A stretch of 64,000 bases of DNA from Paraburkholderia bannensis (GCF_014200455.1 NZ_JACHBW010000004.1:310001-374000); one strand, 5' to 3'. Positions 1 to 8,638 are shown, numbered from the stretch's first letter. Translations and numbers: made by a program. Notes: a model not told the origin generated them from the letters alone.

Positions 1-1
1 C

Positions 2-802
2 TCGCAGATCGCTGCGCTCGCGCACGACGAGCCAGGTTCGCATTACGAGGCTGCACGCGTCAATACTCGTGCGGAAAAGAACGGCGACGGCTGGCTGCTG
101 CATGGTGCGAAAGGCGTCGTACAGCACGCGGAACACGCCGATTTTTTGCTGGTGTCGGCGAGAACCTCGGGTAGCGAATTCGACGAAGCGGGCATCTCGC
201 TTTTTCTCGTGCCCCGCTCGGCAGCAGGCGTGAGCGTGCGCGGTTATCGCAAGATCGACGGCGCACGCGCAGCGGAAGTCACACTCGATAACGTGGCAGT
301 CAGCGCGGATGCGCTGGTTGGCGAACCGGGCAGCGGCTTCGCCACGCTCGAACATGCTCGCGGCTACGGTCTGCTCGCGCTGGCCGCGGAAGCGCTCGGC
401 GCCATGGACGTGGCGCGCGATTTCACGCTCGACTATCTGCGCACGCGCAAGCAGTTCGGCGTGCCGCTCGGCAGCTTTCAGGCCTTGCAGCACCGCATGG
501 CCGATCTGCTGCTCGATATCGAGCAGTCGCGCTCGGCGGTCATCAACGCGGCGGCGGCGATCGATGCGCCGCGCCTGCAGCGCGAACGCGCATTGTCGGC
601 GGCGAAATACACCATCGGCAGTATCGGCACGCGTGTGGCCGAGGAGTCGATCCAGTTGCACGGCGGCATCGGCATGACGTGGGAACTGCCGCTCGCGCAC
701 TACGCCAAGCGCCTCGTGATGATCGATCATCAGCTTGGCGACGAGGATCATCATCTCGCGCGCTATATCGCACTGAACGCACTGGAAAGCGCCGCGGCAT
801 AG
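2..802 (+). CDS. Acyl-CoA dehydrogenase, C-terminal part (5' end outside window)
   Basis: The reading frame is already open at base 2 and runs to a TAG at 800-802, so the true start lies upstream of the window. The visible part has the acyl-CoA dehydrogenase middle and C-terminal folds: the ARDFTLDYLRTRKQFGVPLG helix region and the QLHGGIGMTWELPLAHYAKR block. After that block, the usual GTxEI segment with the catalytic glutamate is replaced by DHQLGDEDHH. Such a tail is known from PimD-like small subunits of two-gene acyl-CoA dehydrogenases. A CoA-transferase gene follows 86 bases downstream on the same strand, so both probably act in one acyl-CoA degradation route. The substrate is unknown. 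Family assignment is firm; the subunit idea is inference. Confidence 0.9.
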   Translation, partial: SQIAALAHDEPGSHYEAARVNTRAEKNGDGWLLHGAKGVVQHAEHADFLLVSARTSGSEFDEAGISLFLVPRSAAGVSVRGYRKIDGARAAEVTLDNVAVSADALVGEPGSGFATLEHARGYGLLALAAEALGAMDVARDFTLDYLRTRKQFGVPLGSFQALQHRMADLLLDIEQSRSAVINAAAAIDAPRLQRERALSAAKYTIGSIGTRVAEESIQLHGGIGMTWELPLAHYAKRLVMIDHQLGDEDHHLARYIALNALESAAA

Positions 803-888
803 GTCGAGCCAAGTTAGAGCGTGGAAAGCCCGCTCCGATCGCGCCGGGGCGCCGCTTTCCATCCACAACGAATCAGGAGTGCCTGCTG

Positions 889-2115
889 ATGCAGACGGAA
901 AACCAGGGCCAGCCAGTAGGCCTGCCGCTAGCGGGCGTACGCGTGCTCGATCTCTCGCGCATTCTCGCGGGGCCGTGGAGCGCGATGGTGCTCGGCGACC
1001 TAGGCGCGGAGGTCATCAAGGTCGAGCATCCCGATCGCGGCGACGATACGCGCGACTGGGGCGTGCGCATCGGTCAGACCGAAACCGCTTACTTCAACAG
1101 CGTGAACCGCAACAAACGTTCGATCACGCTCGATCTGCAAACGCCCGAGGGCCAGCAGATCGCACGCGATCTGGCGAGGACCTGCGATGTGGTGGTGCAG
1201 AACTTCAAGTTCGGCGGCGCGGAAAAGCTCGGGCTCGGCTACGAGCAGTTGAGCGCGGAGAATCCGCGTCTGATCTATTGCTCGATTTCGGGCTACGACC
1301 GCACCGGGCCGGAGGCCAAGCGCCCCGGCTACGATCTCGTGGTGCAAGGCGAAGCGGGCTTGATGGCGCTGAACGGCGAAGCAAGCCAGCCGCCGCTGAA
1401 ATTTGGCGTGGCGGCCGTGGATCTGTTCACGGGCATGTATTCGGCGCAGGCGATGCTGGCGGCGCTGTTCCAGCGCGAGCGCAGCGGACGCGGCCGTCAC
1501 ATCGAAATGGCGCTGTTCGATTGCGGCCTCATGATCACCGCTTACTACGGGCTGGAAGCGCTGGTGATGGGCGAAGATCCGCCGCGCTACGGCAACGATC
1601 ATCCGTCGATCGTGCCGTATGGCGTATTCGATGCGGCGGACGGCCCGCTCGTCATCACGGTCGGCAACAACAGCCAGTTCGAGCGCTTCGCGCGCGAAGT
1701 CATCGAGCGCCCCGATCTCGCCGACGACGCACGTTACAAGACCAATATCCTGCGCTCGCAGAATCGCGCGGCACTGTTGCCCGAACTCAAGCGCGAACTG
1801 GGCGCCCGTGCGCGCAAGCTGCTGCTCGAACGTCTCGCGCAAGCGGGCATTCCGTGCGGCGAAGTCGCAGGCCTGCGCGAGGCGTTGCTGTCGCCGCGCG
1901 CCACCGAGGCGGGTCTCGTCACACAGCAGCCGCATCCGCACACGGAAAGCGGCACCACGCCGGTCCTCGCGCCGCCCTGGCGCTTCGACGGCGAGCGCAT
2001 GCCGGTGCGCCGCGCCCCGCCGCAACTCGGCGAAGGCACGCGCGAATTGCTGGGCGCGACGCTCGGTTATACAGACGAGCAGCTTGAGCAACTGAAGGAA
2101 AAAGGCGTGATCTGA
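889..2115 (+). CDS. CaiB/BaiF family CoA-transferase (class III)
   Basis: A 408-residue protein of normal length for class III CoA-transferases, which move CoA from one acyl-CoA to a free carboxylic acid. The family N-terminus is clear: LAGPWSAMVLGDLGAEVIKVE at residues 27-47, followed by NRNKRSITLDL. The aspartate in the GVAAVDLFTG segment, about residue 178, aligns by position with the catalytic aspartate of formyl-CoA transferase. The frame extends upstream to 679, but the ATG at 889 has AGGAG at 875-879 and matches the usual start of the family, so that start is chosen. It follows an acyl-CoA dehydrogenase and probably activates that enzyme's substrate as a CoA ester. The donor and acceptor acids cannot be read from the sequence. 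Confidence 0.92.
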   Translation: MQTENQGQPVGLPLAGVRVLDLSRILAGPWSAMVLGDLGAEVIKVEHPDRGDDTRDWGVRIGQTETAYFNSVNRNKRSITLDLQTPEGQQIARDLARTCDVVVQNFKFGGAEKLGLGYEQLSAENPRLIYCSISGYDRTGPEAKRPGYDLVVQGEAGLMALNGEASQPPLKFGVAAVDLFTGMYSAQAMLAALFQRERSGRGRHIEMALFDCGLMITAYYGLEALVMGEDPPRYGNDHPSIVPYGVFDAADGPLVITVGNNSQFERFAREVIERPDLADDARYKTNILRSQNRAALLPELKRELGARARKLLLERLAQAGIPCGEVAGLREALLSPRATEAGLVTQQPHPHTESGTTPVLAPPWRFDGERMPVRRAPPQLGEGTRELLGATLGYTDEQLEQLKEKGVI

Positions 2116-2133
2116 GCGTCTTGGCGGCCCGCT

Positions 2134-2165
2134 GCGGTCCTGGCCAGCGCGCTGGCCAGGACCGC
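2134..2165. terminator. Perfect 15-bp inverted repeat with 2-base centre
   Basis: The arms 2134-2148 and 2151-2165 are exact reverse complements separated by only GC. It begins 18 bases after the CoA-transferase stop. In RNA it would fold into a very stable hairpin with a tight loop. No T-run follows on either strand, so it is not a classic intrinsic terminator. It may act as a processing barrier or weak terminator, or be a protein-binding palindrome. Confidence 0.45.
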
Positions 2166-2337
2166 GAGTTGCGGGTGAAAGCTTATGCCAGCGCCCCGCC
2201 GCGTATGCACAAGGCACGCGCCGCGGGACGCTTTCTTCAGCATCGCTGACGGGAGCCGCGGTTGCCGCCGACACCGCATCGCACGCTCATCGGCGCAGCC
2301 GGTTATATTGCGCGTGGTACGACACCACGCCTTCGAT

Positions 2338-4551
2338 ATGGAGCACGCCTACGTCCAGTTGCTGCACCTGCTCGCCGATTACCCCGGCTGGACACTCGCG
2401 TTCGTGGTGGTAGCGGCGTTCCTCGAATCGCTCGCGCTGGTCGGCACGTTCTTCCCCGGCAGCACCGCCATGTTCATCGCGGGCGCGTTCGCGGGCACCG
2501 GCACGCTCAATCTGGGCTGGCTGTTCGTCTGCGCCATCGCGGGCGCGGTGGCGGGCGACGCGCTGAGCTTCTGGCTCGGCCATCGTTACCGCGACCGGAT
2601 TGCCTGCTTCTGGCCGTTCAGCAAGCATCCCGCCATCCTCGAAAAAGCCCAGGCCTATTTCGTCAGCCACGGCACGCGCAGCGTGATCCTTGCGCGCTTC
2701 GTCGCGCCGCTGCGCGCCGTGGTGCCGATCGTCGCGGGCATGGCCGGCATGGCGCCGTGGCGCTTCTTCGTCATGAACGTGATTTCGGCGCTGGTCTGGG
2801 CGCCTGCTCACATCCTGCCGGGCGTGGTGTTCGGCGCATCGCTGCAACTGGCGGGCGCGGTGTCGTTCCGGCTGGTGGTGGCGCTTGCCATCATCGCGCT
2901 GACGCTGTGGCTGGTCTGGCGCTTCACGCACGTCATGCTGGCGCACCTGGACAGCTGGGCCAGCGCCTCGCGGCGCGGCGTGTCGCGCTGGGCCGCGCAG
3001 CACGAAGGCGCGGCGGCGCGCCGTCTGGTGCGCCTGCTCGACCCCAGCCAGCCCGCGCTGGGCGCGGTGCTCGCCATCACGGCGCTGGTGCCGCTTTGCG
3101 CCGCGGTGTTCTCCTACGTGCTCGGCAACCTGCTGAGCGGCGATCCGCTCGTGCAGATCGACCAGTCGGTGCGCCAGTTCCTCCTGTCGATCCATACGAC
3201 CTGGGCGGATACGGTGCTCGCCCACGTCGAAACGCTCGGCAGCAACTACACGCTCGCCGCGCTCGTGCTGACCGTGACCGCCTGGATGGCCGTCGAGCGG
3301 CGCTGGCGCACCATCACTTACTGGATGCTCGCGGCGGCGCTGTCGCAGGCGCTCATCCTCGTGCTGCGCTTCGCCATTCACCACGGCTCGCCGGGCGCGG
3401 CGCACGTGGGCGCTTACGTGTTCCCGAGCGACCGCGTGGCGTCGATGGTGATCGTCTACGGCTTCACCATGTTCCTGCTGGTGCGGCGCGTGAAGATGAT
3501 CGAGGCGGCGATCGTGGCGACGGTCGGCAACGGCATCGTCGTGGGCGTGGCTTTCGCGGGGCTGTATTTCGACCGCTTCCTGTTCTCCGACGCCATCGGC
3601 GGCGCGGCCTTCGCGTCGATCTGGGTGGCGGCGGTCGTGCTGCTGTCGCTGTGGCGGTATCCCGCGCGCCCTTCCGAGCGCAATGTGATGCCCGCGGTCG
3701 TGTTCGCGGTGCTGGCGATCGCCTTCGTGCTGCAGCGCGGCGGGGCCGAGCGGCAAGCCGAACTCGCCTCGCGCGACACGCAGGCGTCCACGGTGGTTGC
3801 GCAGATGACGTGGACCGATACGCTCTGGCGCAACCTCGCCTGCTATCGCGTGGACATGAAGGGCGAACGGCGCGAGCCGATGACGCTCCAGTGGGCCGCC
3901 AGCGCCGCCGACCTGCGCGCCGCGCTGCATGAAGCAGGCTGGACCGAAGGCGGCCAGTTCACGGCAAAGAGCGTGCTGTCGCTGATCGCGCCGAACGTGG
4001 ATGCGCTATCGCTGCCGCTGCTGCCCAAGCTCAATAACGGCCTGCCCTCGCCGCTGGTGTTCGCGCGCGTGCACATCCCCGACGACCCCGCGCGGCCAGG
4101 CAGCCGCCGCGACGTGCTGCGCTTCTGGCCGACCGGCTATGCGCTGGCCGCTCGCGCGGGCTCGACGGCCGCCGAAGACGCGCGCATCGACTTGGAGGCC
4201 GATGCAGTGACGCCCGCGACGCCCGCAACACCCGGCGCGAGCGATGTCAACGAAGCGAAAGATTCAAGCGATGTCAAAGTGGTCGGCCTCGGCAAGCAAA
4301 GCATCGCCGCGCCGCTGCCAGGCCCCGAACTCACGCCGATCTGGGTTGGCTCGCTGGTGCACGAGCGCCTGCGGCGCGCGTCCTGGCCGTTCAATGTGCT
4401 GACCACCTACGTCGATCGCGACCACCGCACGCCCATCGTGCTCGACGGCAAAAGCGGCGGCCCGCCCGCGGGCTGGCGCGCCATCACGATGCCGGGCAGC
4501 GAGGGCTGCGAGGGCCGCGCCGTGATGCTGGTGGTGTCGGGCGGACGTTAG
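2338..4551 (+). CDS. DedA - PAP2 - LssY C-terminal fusion membrane protein
   Basis: A 737-residue polytopic inner-membrane protein in three parts. Residues 1-200 are a DedA/VTT domain, with FFPGST near 38-43 and ILARFVAPLR near 117-126, a fold tied to lipid flipping and membrane homeostasis. Residues about 235-435 resemble a PAP2 phosphatase core with several membrane helices. Residues about 500-737 match the LssY C-terminal domain. In the PAP2 part the PSGH motif reads PSDR (363-366), and the SR-x5-H-x3-D motif reads AGLYFDRFLFSD (407-418), so both catalytic histidines and the arginine are missing. It may be a scaffold or transporter rather than a phosphatase. The frame extends upstream to 2185, but the ATG at 2338 starts the DedA homology. 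Its stop overlaps the stop of the convergent small gene. Confidence 0.88.
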   Translation: MEHAYVQLLHLLADYPGWTLAFVVVAAFLESLALVGTFFPGSTAMFIAGAFAGTGTLNLGWLFVCAIAGAVAGDALSFWLGHRYRDRIACFWPFSKHPAILEKAQAYFVSHGTRSVILARFVAPLRAVVPIVAGMAGMAPWRFFVMNVISALVWAPAHILPGVVFGASLQLAGAVSFRLVVALAIIALTLWLVWRFTHVMLAHLDSWASASRRGVSRWAAQHEGAAARRLVRLLDPSQPALGAVLAITALVPLCAAVFSYVLGNLLSGDPLVQIDQSVRQFLLSIHTTWADTVLAHVETLGSNYTLAALVLTVTAWMAVERRWRTITYWMLAAALSQALILVLRFAIHHGSPGAAHVGAYVFPSDRVASMVIVYGFTMFLLVRRVKMIEAAIVATVGNGIVVGVAFAGLYFDRFLFSDAIGGAAFASIWVAAVVLLSLWRYPARPSERNVMPAVVFAVLAIAFVLQRGGAERQAELASRDTQASTVVAQMTWTDTLWRNLACYRVDMKGERREPMTLQWAASAADLRAALHEAGWTEGGQFTAKSVLSLIAPNVDALSLPLLPKLNNGLPSPLVFARVHIPDDPARPGSRRDVLRFWPTGYALAARAGSTAAEDARIDLEADAVTPATPATPGASDVNEAKDSSDVKVVGLGKQSIAAPLPGPELTPIWVGSLVHERLRRASWPFNVLTTYVDRDHRTPIVLDGKSGGPPAGWRAITMPGSEGCEGRAVMLVVSGGR

Positions 4552-4823
4552 CCTTCCGGCCCGTCGCCCCAACTGCCCGCCGCGTGAAAGTGGTCGATGC
4601 GCCGGCGCGCGTCGCTGTAGGCGGCGTCCAGAGCGGCGTCGGGGCCGATGTAATTGCGCATCAGATCGTGAAAGCGCACGCTGCGCCCTTCCAGATGCGC
4701 ATCCGCGCCATGCCGGCAGATATAGCCGCTGTAGTGGAACAGCGGTTCGGGCGAACGCGGCCCGAACGCCGGAATCGGCAGCACCCAGATTTCGAAGCCT
4801 TCGTGCTCGGTGTGATCCCACAT
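4548..4823 (-). CDS. Conserved small hypothetical protein (91 aa)
   Basis: A 91-residue soluble protein starting MWDHTEHEGFEIWVLPIP, rich in aromatic and acidic residues, with no signal peptide or membrane helix. The start has a good ribosome site (GAGAGGAG, about 7 bases upstream on this strand). Its stop codon TAA (4550-4548) overlaps the TAG of the convergent DedA-type gene by two bases, typical of tightly packed real genes. Ordered composition and the ribosome site argue for coding. I do not recognise a family. It is transcribed alone and toward its neighbour. Confidence 0.7.
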   Translation of the reverse strand: MWDHTEHEGFEIWVLPIPAFGPRSPEPLFHYSGYICRHGADAHLEGRSVRFHDLMRNYIGPDAALDAAYSDARRRIDHFHAAGSWGDGPEG

Positions 4824-4935
4824 GGTGCGTCTCCTCTCGTGTCAGCACTCACCGCTGGTTCCGGAAAAAACAGCCTGCACGGCGACTATGCTCCCACGTC
4901 GTGACGCCGGATGGCAAACCGGGCGGCCGCAGCTA

Positions 4936-4957
4936 GCCCTCTGGCAGCCCTCTGGCA
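4936..4957. repeat. 11-bp tandem duplication in intergenic DNA
   Basis: GCCCTCTGGCA occurs twice head to tail at 4936-4946 and 4947-4957. It lies in the 294-base gap (4824-5117) between the small minus-strand gene and the DyP gene, which must also hold the promoter of the DyP-encapsulin pair. I saw no convincing -35/-10 pair and no operator there. Confidence 0.7.
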
Positions 4958-5117
4958 GCCGCGCGTGCGTCGCAACATGGCTCTACGGCTAAGCCGCCCG
5001 TTTTTCCGAGTTTGGCTACACTATGCGGCACACGGCCCGCAGGCGGCGCCCGCGCGCCCGCGCGTTGCCTTGCGCGCCACCCACCCGCACCAGACTATTC
5101 GAGCGATACCCCACATC

Positions 5118-6206
5118 ATGACGCCGGCCTCAAGCACGCAGGAACCGCAGTCCGTCTCCAGCGCCGTCACGCGCAGCGCCTTTTTCATCGTCGCCACCGT
5201 CAACGAAGATGCCACCAGCCGCGCCACCGTGCGCGCCTGGTGCGCCGATGTCGCCAATCTCGTGCGCGCCGTCGGCAAGCGCGTACCCAATGGCAATCTC
5301 TCTTGCGTGGTGGGCTTTTCCTCAGACGCTTGGGACGAACTGTTCGGCGGGGCGCGCCCGGCCGGGCTGCATCCGTTCCGCGAATTCGGCACGGGCGAGC
5401 GCAAGGCCGTCGCCACGCCCGGCGACCTGCTGATGCACATCCGCGCCGACCAGACCGACCTCTGCTTCGAACTCGCCACGCAACTGATGAAGCGCCTCGA
5501 AGGCGCGGTCAAAACCGTCGACGAAGTGCATGGTTTCCGCAACTTCGACATGCGCTCGATGGTCGGTTTCGTCGACGGCACGGAAAACCCGGTGGGCAAC
5601 GAAGCGGTTCATTTCACCGTGATCCAGGACGAAGACCCCGGCTTCGCGGGCGGCAGCTACGTGCTGGTGCAGAAGTACCTGCACGATATGAAAGGCTGGA
5701 ACGCGCTGCCCGTGGAGGCGCAGGAACACATCATCGGCCGCACCAAGCTGGACGACATCGAACTCGACGAAGACGTGAAGCCGAGCTGGTCGCATAGCTC
5801 GCTCACCACGCTCGACGACGCCCAAGGCAACGAGATCAAGATCCTGCGCGACAACATGCCGTTCGGGCATCCCGGCCAGGGCGAATTCGGCACCTACTTT
5901 ATCGGCTACGCGCGCGATCCGCAGCCCATCGAGCAGATGCTGGAGAACATGTTCGTCGGCCTGCCGCCGGGCAATTACGACCGCCTGCTGGACTTCAGCC
6001 GCGCCGTCACCGGCGGCCTGTTCTTCGTTCCCTCGCAACCGCTGCTCGAAGAACTCGCCGATCGGGCGCCGGGCGCTGCCGCCACCGTCACGGTGGACAG
6101 CCAGAATCAGACCCAGGCCGACACTGAATCCGAGCCCGCCGCCGCGCTGTCCGCGGACGGTTCGCTCGCCATCGGATCCCTCAAAGGAGCACCCCGGTAT
6201 GAATAA
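5118..6206 (+). CDS. dypB: DyP-type haem peroxidase, encapsulin cargo
   Basis: A 362-residue dye-decolourising peroxidase that oxidises substrates with H2O2 using haem. The GxxDG motif is GFVDG at 150-154 with catalytic Asp153; the proximal haem ligand is His226 (SHSSL) and the distal pair is Arg244 and Asn246 (ILRDNMPFG). These fall at the residue numbers known for Rhodococcus DypB. After a flexible Ala/Thr/Glu-rich linker (about 315-347) the protein ends SLAIGSLKGAPRYE, matching the cargo-loading tails of encapsulin-packaged peroxidases. The frame opens at 4911, but the ATG at 5118 fits the family N-terminus. The gene overlaps the shell gene by 8 bases, which implies coupled translation and loading of the peroxidase inside the nanocompartment. 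Confidence 0.96.
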   Translation: MTPASSTQEPQSVSSAVTRSAFFIVATVNEDATSRATVRAWCADVANLVRAVGKRVPNGNLSCVVGFSSDAWDELFGGARPAGLHPFREFGTGERKAVATPGDLLMHIRADQTDLCFELATQLMKRLEGAVKTVDEVHGFRNFDMRSMVGFVDGTENPVGNEAVHFTVIQDEDPGFAGGSYVLVQKYLHDMKGWNALPVEAQEHIIGRTKLDDIELDEDVKPSWSHSSLTTLDDAQGNEIKILRDNMPFGHPGQGEFGTYFIGYARDPQPIEQMLENMFVGLPPGNYDRLLDFSRAVTGGLFFVPSQPLLEELADRAPGAAATVTVDSQNQTQADTESEPAAALSADGSLAIGSLKGAPRYE

Positions 6207-7023
6207 TCTCCATCGCGAACTCGCGCCGGTTTCCACGGCGGCGTGGTCGCAGATCGAAGAAGAAGTCGCGCGCACCTTCAAACGCTCGCTTGCGGGCCGC
6301 CGCGTCGTGGATCTGAAAGGCCCTGGCGGCGCCGATCTGGCCGGCGTGGGCACGGGTCACCAGAACGGCATCGAAGCGCCATTCGACGGCATCCGCGCTC
6401 GCCAGCGCGAAGTGAAGGCGCTGGTCGAACTGCGCGTGCCGTTCGAACTCTCGCGCGACGCCATCGACGACGTCGAGCGCGGCGCGCAGGATTCCGACTG
6501 GCAACCTGCCAAGGATGCAGCCACGCGTCTGGCCTTCGCCGAAGATCGCGCGATCTTCGACGGCTACAAGGCCGCGCAGATCACCGGCATCCGCGAAGGC
6601 ACGTCGAACCCCACGCTGCACCTGCCCGCCGATATCGTCGATTACCCGGCCGTGATCGCGCACGCACTGGAACAACTGCGCCTGCAGGGCGTGGACGGTC
6701 CGTATGCGGTGCTGCTGGGATCGGACGCCTATACGGCGGTAAGCGAGGCAAGCGATCAGGGTTACCCGATTCTCGAACACATCCGCCGTCTCGTGAACGG
6801 CGAGATCATCTGGGCGCCAGCTATCGACGGCGGCGCGATCGTCAGCACGCGCGGCGGCGACTTTGTGTTGCATCTGGGCCAGGATGTGTCGATCGGTTAT
6901 TCGTCGCATGACGATAAAAGCGTACGGCTCTATCTGCACGAGAGCTTCACGTTCATGATGCTGACCGCCGAGGCTTCGGTTGCCGTCACGGGCGATGTGA
7001 TCGAAGAAACCAAGGGCAAGTAA
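6199..7023 (+). CDS. enc: Encapsulin shell protein (family 1, linocin M18-like)
   Basis: A 274-residue encapsulin, the usual size for family 1 shell proteins with an HK97 phage-capsid fold that self-assemble into hollow protein cages. Family marks include MNNLHRELAPVSTAAW at the N-terminus that docks cargo, VELRVPFELSR near 76-86, and the C-terminal ESFTFMMLTAEASVAVTG block. An AAAGGAG site at 6183-6189 precedes the ATG, and the start overlaps the end of the DyP gene by 8 bases. The pair therefore forms a two-gene operon producing a peroxidase-loaded compartment, thought to protect against oxidative stress. A strong terminator follows 38 bases after the stop. A short relic of a second encapsulin gene lies at about 11741-11800. 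Confidence 0.96.
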   Translation: MNNLHRELAPVSTAAWSQIEEEVARTFKRSLAGRRVVDLKGPGGADLAGVGTGHQNGIEAPFDGIRARQREVKALVELRVPFELSRDAIDDVERGAQDSDWQPAKDAATRLAFAEDRAIFDGYKAAQITGIREGTSNPTLHLPADIVDYPAVIAHALEQLRLQGVDGPYAVLLGSDAYTAVSEASDQGYPILEHIRRLVNGEIIWAPAIDGGAIVSTRGGDFVLHLGQDVSIGYSSHDDKSVRLYLHESFTFMMLTAEASVAVTGDVIEETKGK

Positions 7024-7061
7024 GCAGGGTTTAGCACGTCAGGTAACGCGCTTTTAATGCG

Positions 7062-7096
7062 ATGCCGTTCAGTTGAAAGACTGAACGGCATTTTTG
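7062..7096 (+). terminator. Intrinsic terminator of the DyP-encapsulin operon
   Basis: A perfect 12-bp stem (7062-7073 with 7080-7091), a six-base loop and a run of T. It lies just after the encapsulin stop and closes the operon. Confidence 0.92.
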
Positions 7097-7252
7097 CTTT
7101 TGAGGTGGGAGAAAGGACCCGGCCTGCAGCGAACCGTCATATGTGAACACGCAGTAAGATCAAAGAGATGTTTCGCGGTACAGATGAATTTATTGAACAC
7201 TGAAGCTCACTGTTTCGAAATCGGCCGGTGGGCCAATTTGAGGAGAAAAATA

Positions 7253-8050
7253 GTGACTCACAAATTGACAAAATTCGTGCTTCTGGCCGCAATTACCGGC
7301 GCACTCTATGCTTCTGGTGGTGCGGCATCCGCTGCATCGAAGGCAGCCGCCCCCGCTGCCGCACATAAACCCGACGCCGAAGCCATCGATGCGCTGGTAA
7401 AAATGAATGCTTATTTGCAAACCGTCAAACAATTCGATCTCGATGTCGATTCGACGACGGACCAAATCATGGTCGATGGTGCGACAACCCAACTGATCCA
7501 GCTATCCCACAACACGAAGATGACGGTCAGCCGCCCAGATTCGCTCAAGGCGGATATTGTCGGCGGCGCGCCTGGCGCCAGCCGTCACGCTTACTACGAT
7601 GGCAAGACCTTCTCGCTCTACACGGAACCGGGCAACTACTACGCGACAGTGCCCGCGCCATCGACGATTCACGAACTGATCGGCGATCTCGAAGACAAAT
7701 ATGGCATTGATCTGCCGCTAAGCGACATCTTCTCGCTGGGCGCGGACCCGGCCGCCTTCTCCAGCGTCATTTCCGCAACCTATATCGGAGACGAGGTGGT
7801 CAGCGGCAATACCTGTTCTCACTATGCCTATCATGAAAAGCATCTGGATTGGCAAATCTGGATTCAGAAGGGCGATCAACCGCTGCCCTGCAAGCTGAAT
7901 ATCGTGACGACGTCGGACAAGGAACGGCCGCAATACACGGCGGTGTATCACTGGAATCTGGCAGCTCAGATCACCCCGGCCACATTCAAATTCACGCCTC
8001 CTGAAAACGCCCATCCGATCAAGTTCGTGCAAGCCGGCGACGGTAAATAA
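7253..8050 (+). CDS. DUF2092 family exported protein
   Basis: A 265-residue secreted protein. The frame runs from 7094, but GTG at 7253 has AGGAG at 7241-7245 and is followed at once by a signal peptide (THKLTKFVLLAAITGALYAS, cleavage probably after ASA). The mature part matches DUF2092, a periplasmic family whose fold resembles the lipoprotein carriers LolA/LolB: an early helix (DALVKMNAYLQTV), then repeated beta strands such as SRHAYYDGKTFSLYTEPGNYYA. The role of the family is not known. A second exported protein starts 20 bases downstream, so the two are likely co-transcribed. GTG start is inferred from the ribosome site. Confidence 0.85.
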   Translation: MTHKLTKFVLLAAITGALYASGGAASAASKAAAPAAAHKPDAEAIDALVKMNAYLQTVKQFDLDVDSTTDQIMVDGATTQLIQLSHNTKMTVSRPDSLKADIVGGAPGASRHAYYDGKTFSLYTEPGNYYATVPAPSTIHELIGDLEDKYGIDLPLSDIFSLGADPAAFSSVISATYIGDEVVSGNTCSHYAYHEKHLDWQIWIQKGDQPLPCKLNIVTTSDKERPQYTAVYHWNLAAQITPATFKFTPPENAHPIKFVQAGDGK

Positions 8051-8070
8051 TATTCAATCGAGGGATCACC

Positions 8071-8613
8071 ATGCACTCGAAAAAATTCTTCACGGCAGCG
8101 CTCGCGGCGCTGTTGGCCGCAGGCCTTGCCACGACCGCAGGCGCGTTTCAGGTTCGTGGCGGCGCGCAGACCTCGGTGAACAGTGCCAACCGCGAGAGCG
8201 CGCGCGAGGCCAATGTCGCGACGCGGCAATCCAACCGCACGGCGCGCGCCAGCGATCGACAGAACACCATGCAGCAAGCGAGCTCGAACCGCGCCAACGC
8301 AGCGACGAACATCAGCAGTAATCGTGCGAGTGCCGCAACGAACATCAGCAACAACCGGGCCAACGTCGCCAACAACTACAACGACAGCCACAATAACTGG
8401 TACAACGACCATCCGGTTGCAACGGCCGCCGCCGTGACCACCGCGGTAGTCGGCACGGCGGCCGTGGTGGGTTCGATCGTCCATAGCCTGCCGCCCAGTT
8501 GTTCGGCCATGACCATCAACGGCGTGACCTACCAGCAATGCGGCTCGACGTATTATCAGCCGCAATATGCGGGGACAACCGTGCAATACGTGGTGGTCAA
8601 TCCCCCGCATTGA
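8071..8613 (+). CDS. Exported Asn/Ala-rich repeat protein
   Basis: A 180-residue protein with a clear signal peptide (MHSKKFFTAALAALLAAGLA, cleavage near AGA-FQ). The mature N-terminal half is low in complexity and rich in Asn, Ser, Arg and Ala, with near-identical 11-residue units of the type SNRANAATNIS. The C-terminal half has one hydrophobic segment (AAAVTTAVVGTAAVVGSIV), then a region with two cysteines and a Tyr/Gln-rich tail. A ribosome site (GAGGGA) precedes the ATG, and the gene follows the DUF2092 gene closely. This resembles small envelope proteins common in Burkholderia and relatives. No function can be assigned. Confidence 0.82.
   Translation: MHSKKFFTAALAALLAAGLATTAGAFQVRGGAQTSVNSANRESAREANVATRQSNRTARASDRQNTMQQASSNRANAATNISSNRASAATNISNNRANVANNYNDSHNNWYNDHPVATAAAVTTAVVGTAAVVGSIVHSLPPSCSAMTINGVTYQQCGSTYYQPQYAGTTVQYVVVNPPH
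8287..8370 (+). repeat. 33-bp in-frame tandem repeats
   Basis: Two full units (8287-8319, 8320-8352) and a half unit (8353-8370) encode NRANAATNISS, NRASAATNISN and NRANVA. Differences lie partly at third positions, so the repeat is kept at protein level. Confidence 0.8.
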
Positions 8614-8638
8614 GCAACGCGGGCGTCTGAACGGCAAA

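Noticed and set aside
2287..3930. A 547-codon antisense frame under the DedA-PAP2-LssY gene
   Set aside because: His/Arg/Gln-rich shadow of the real gene; no start signal.
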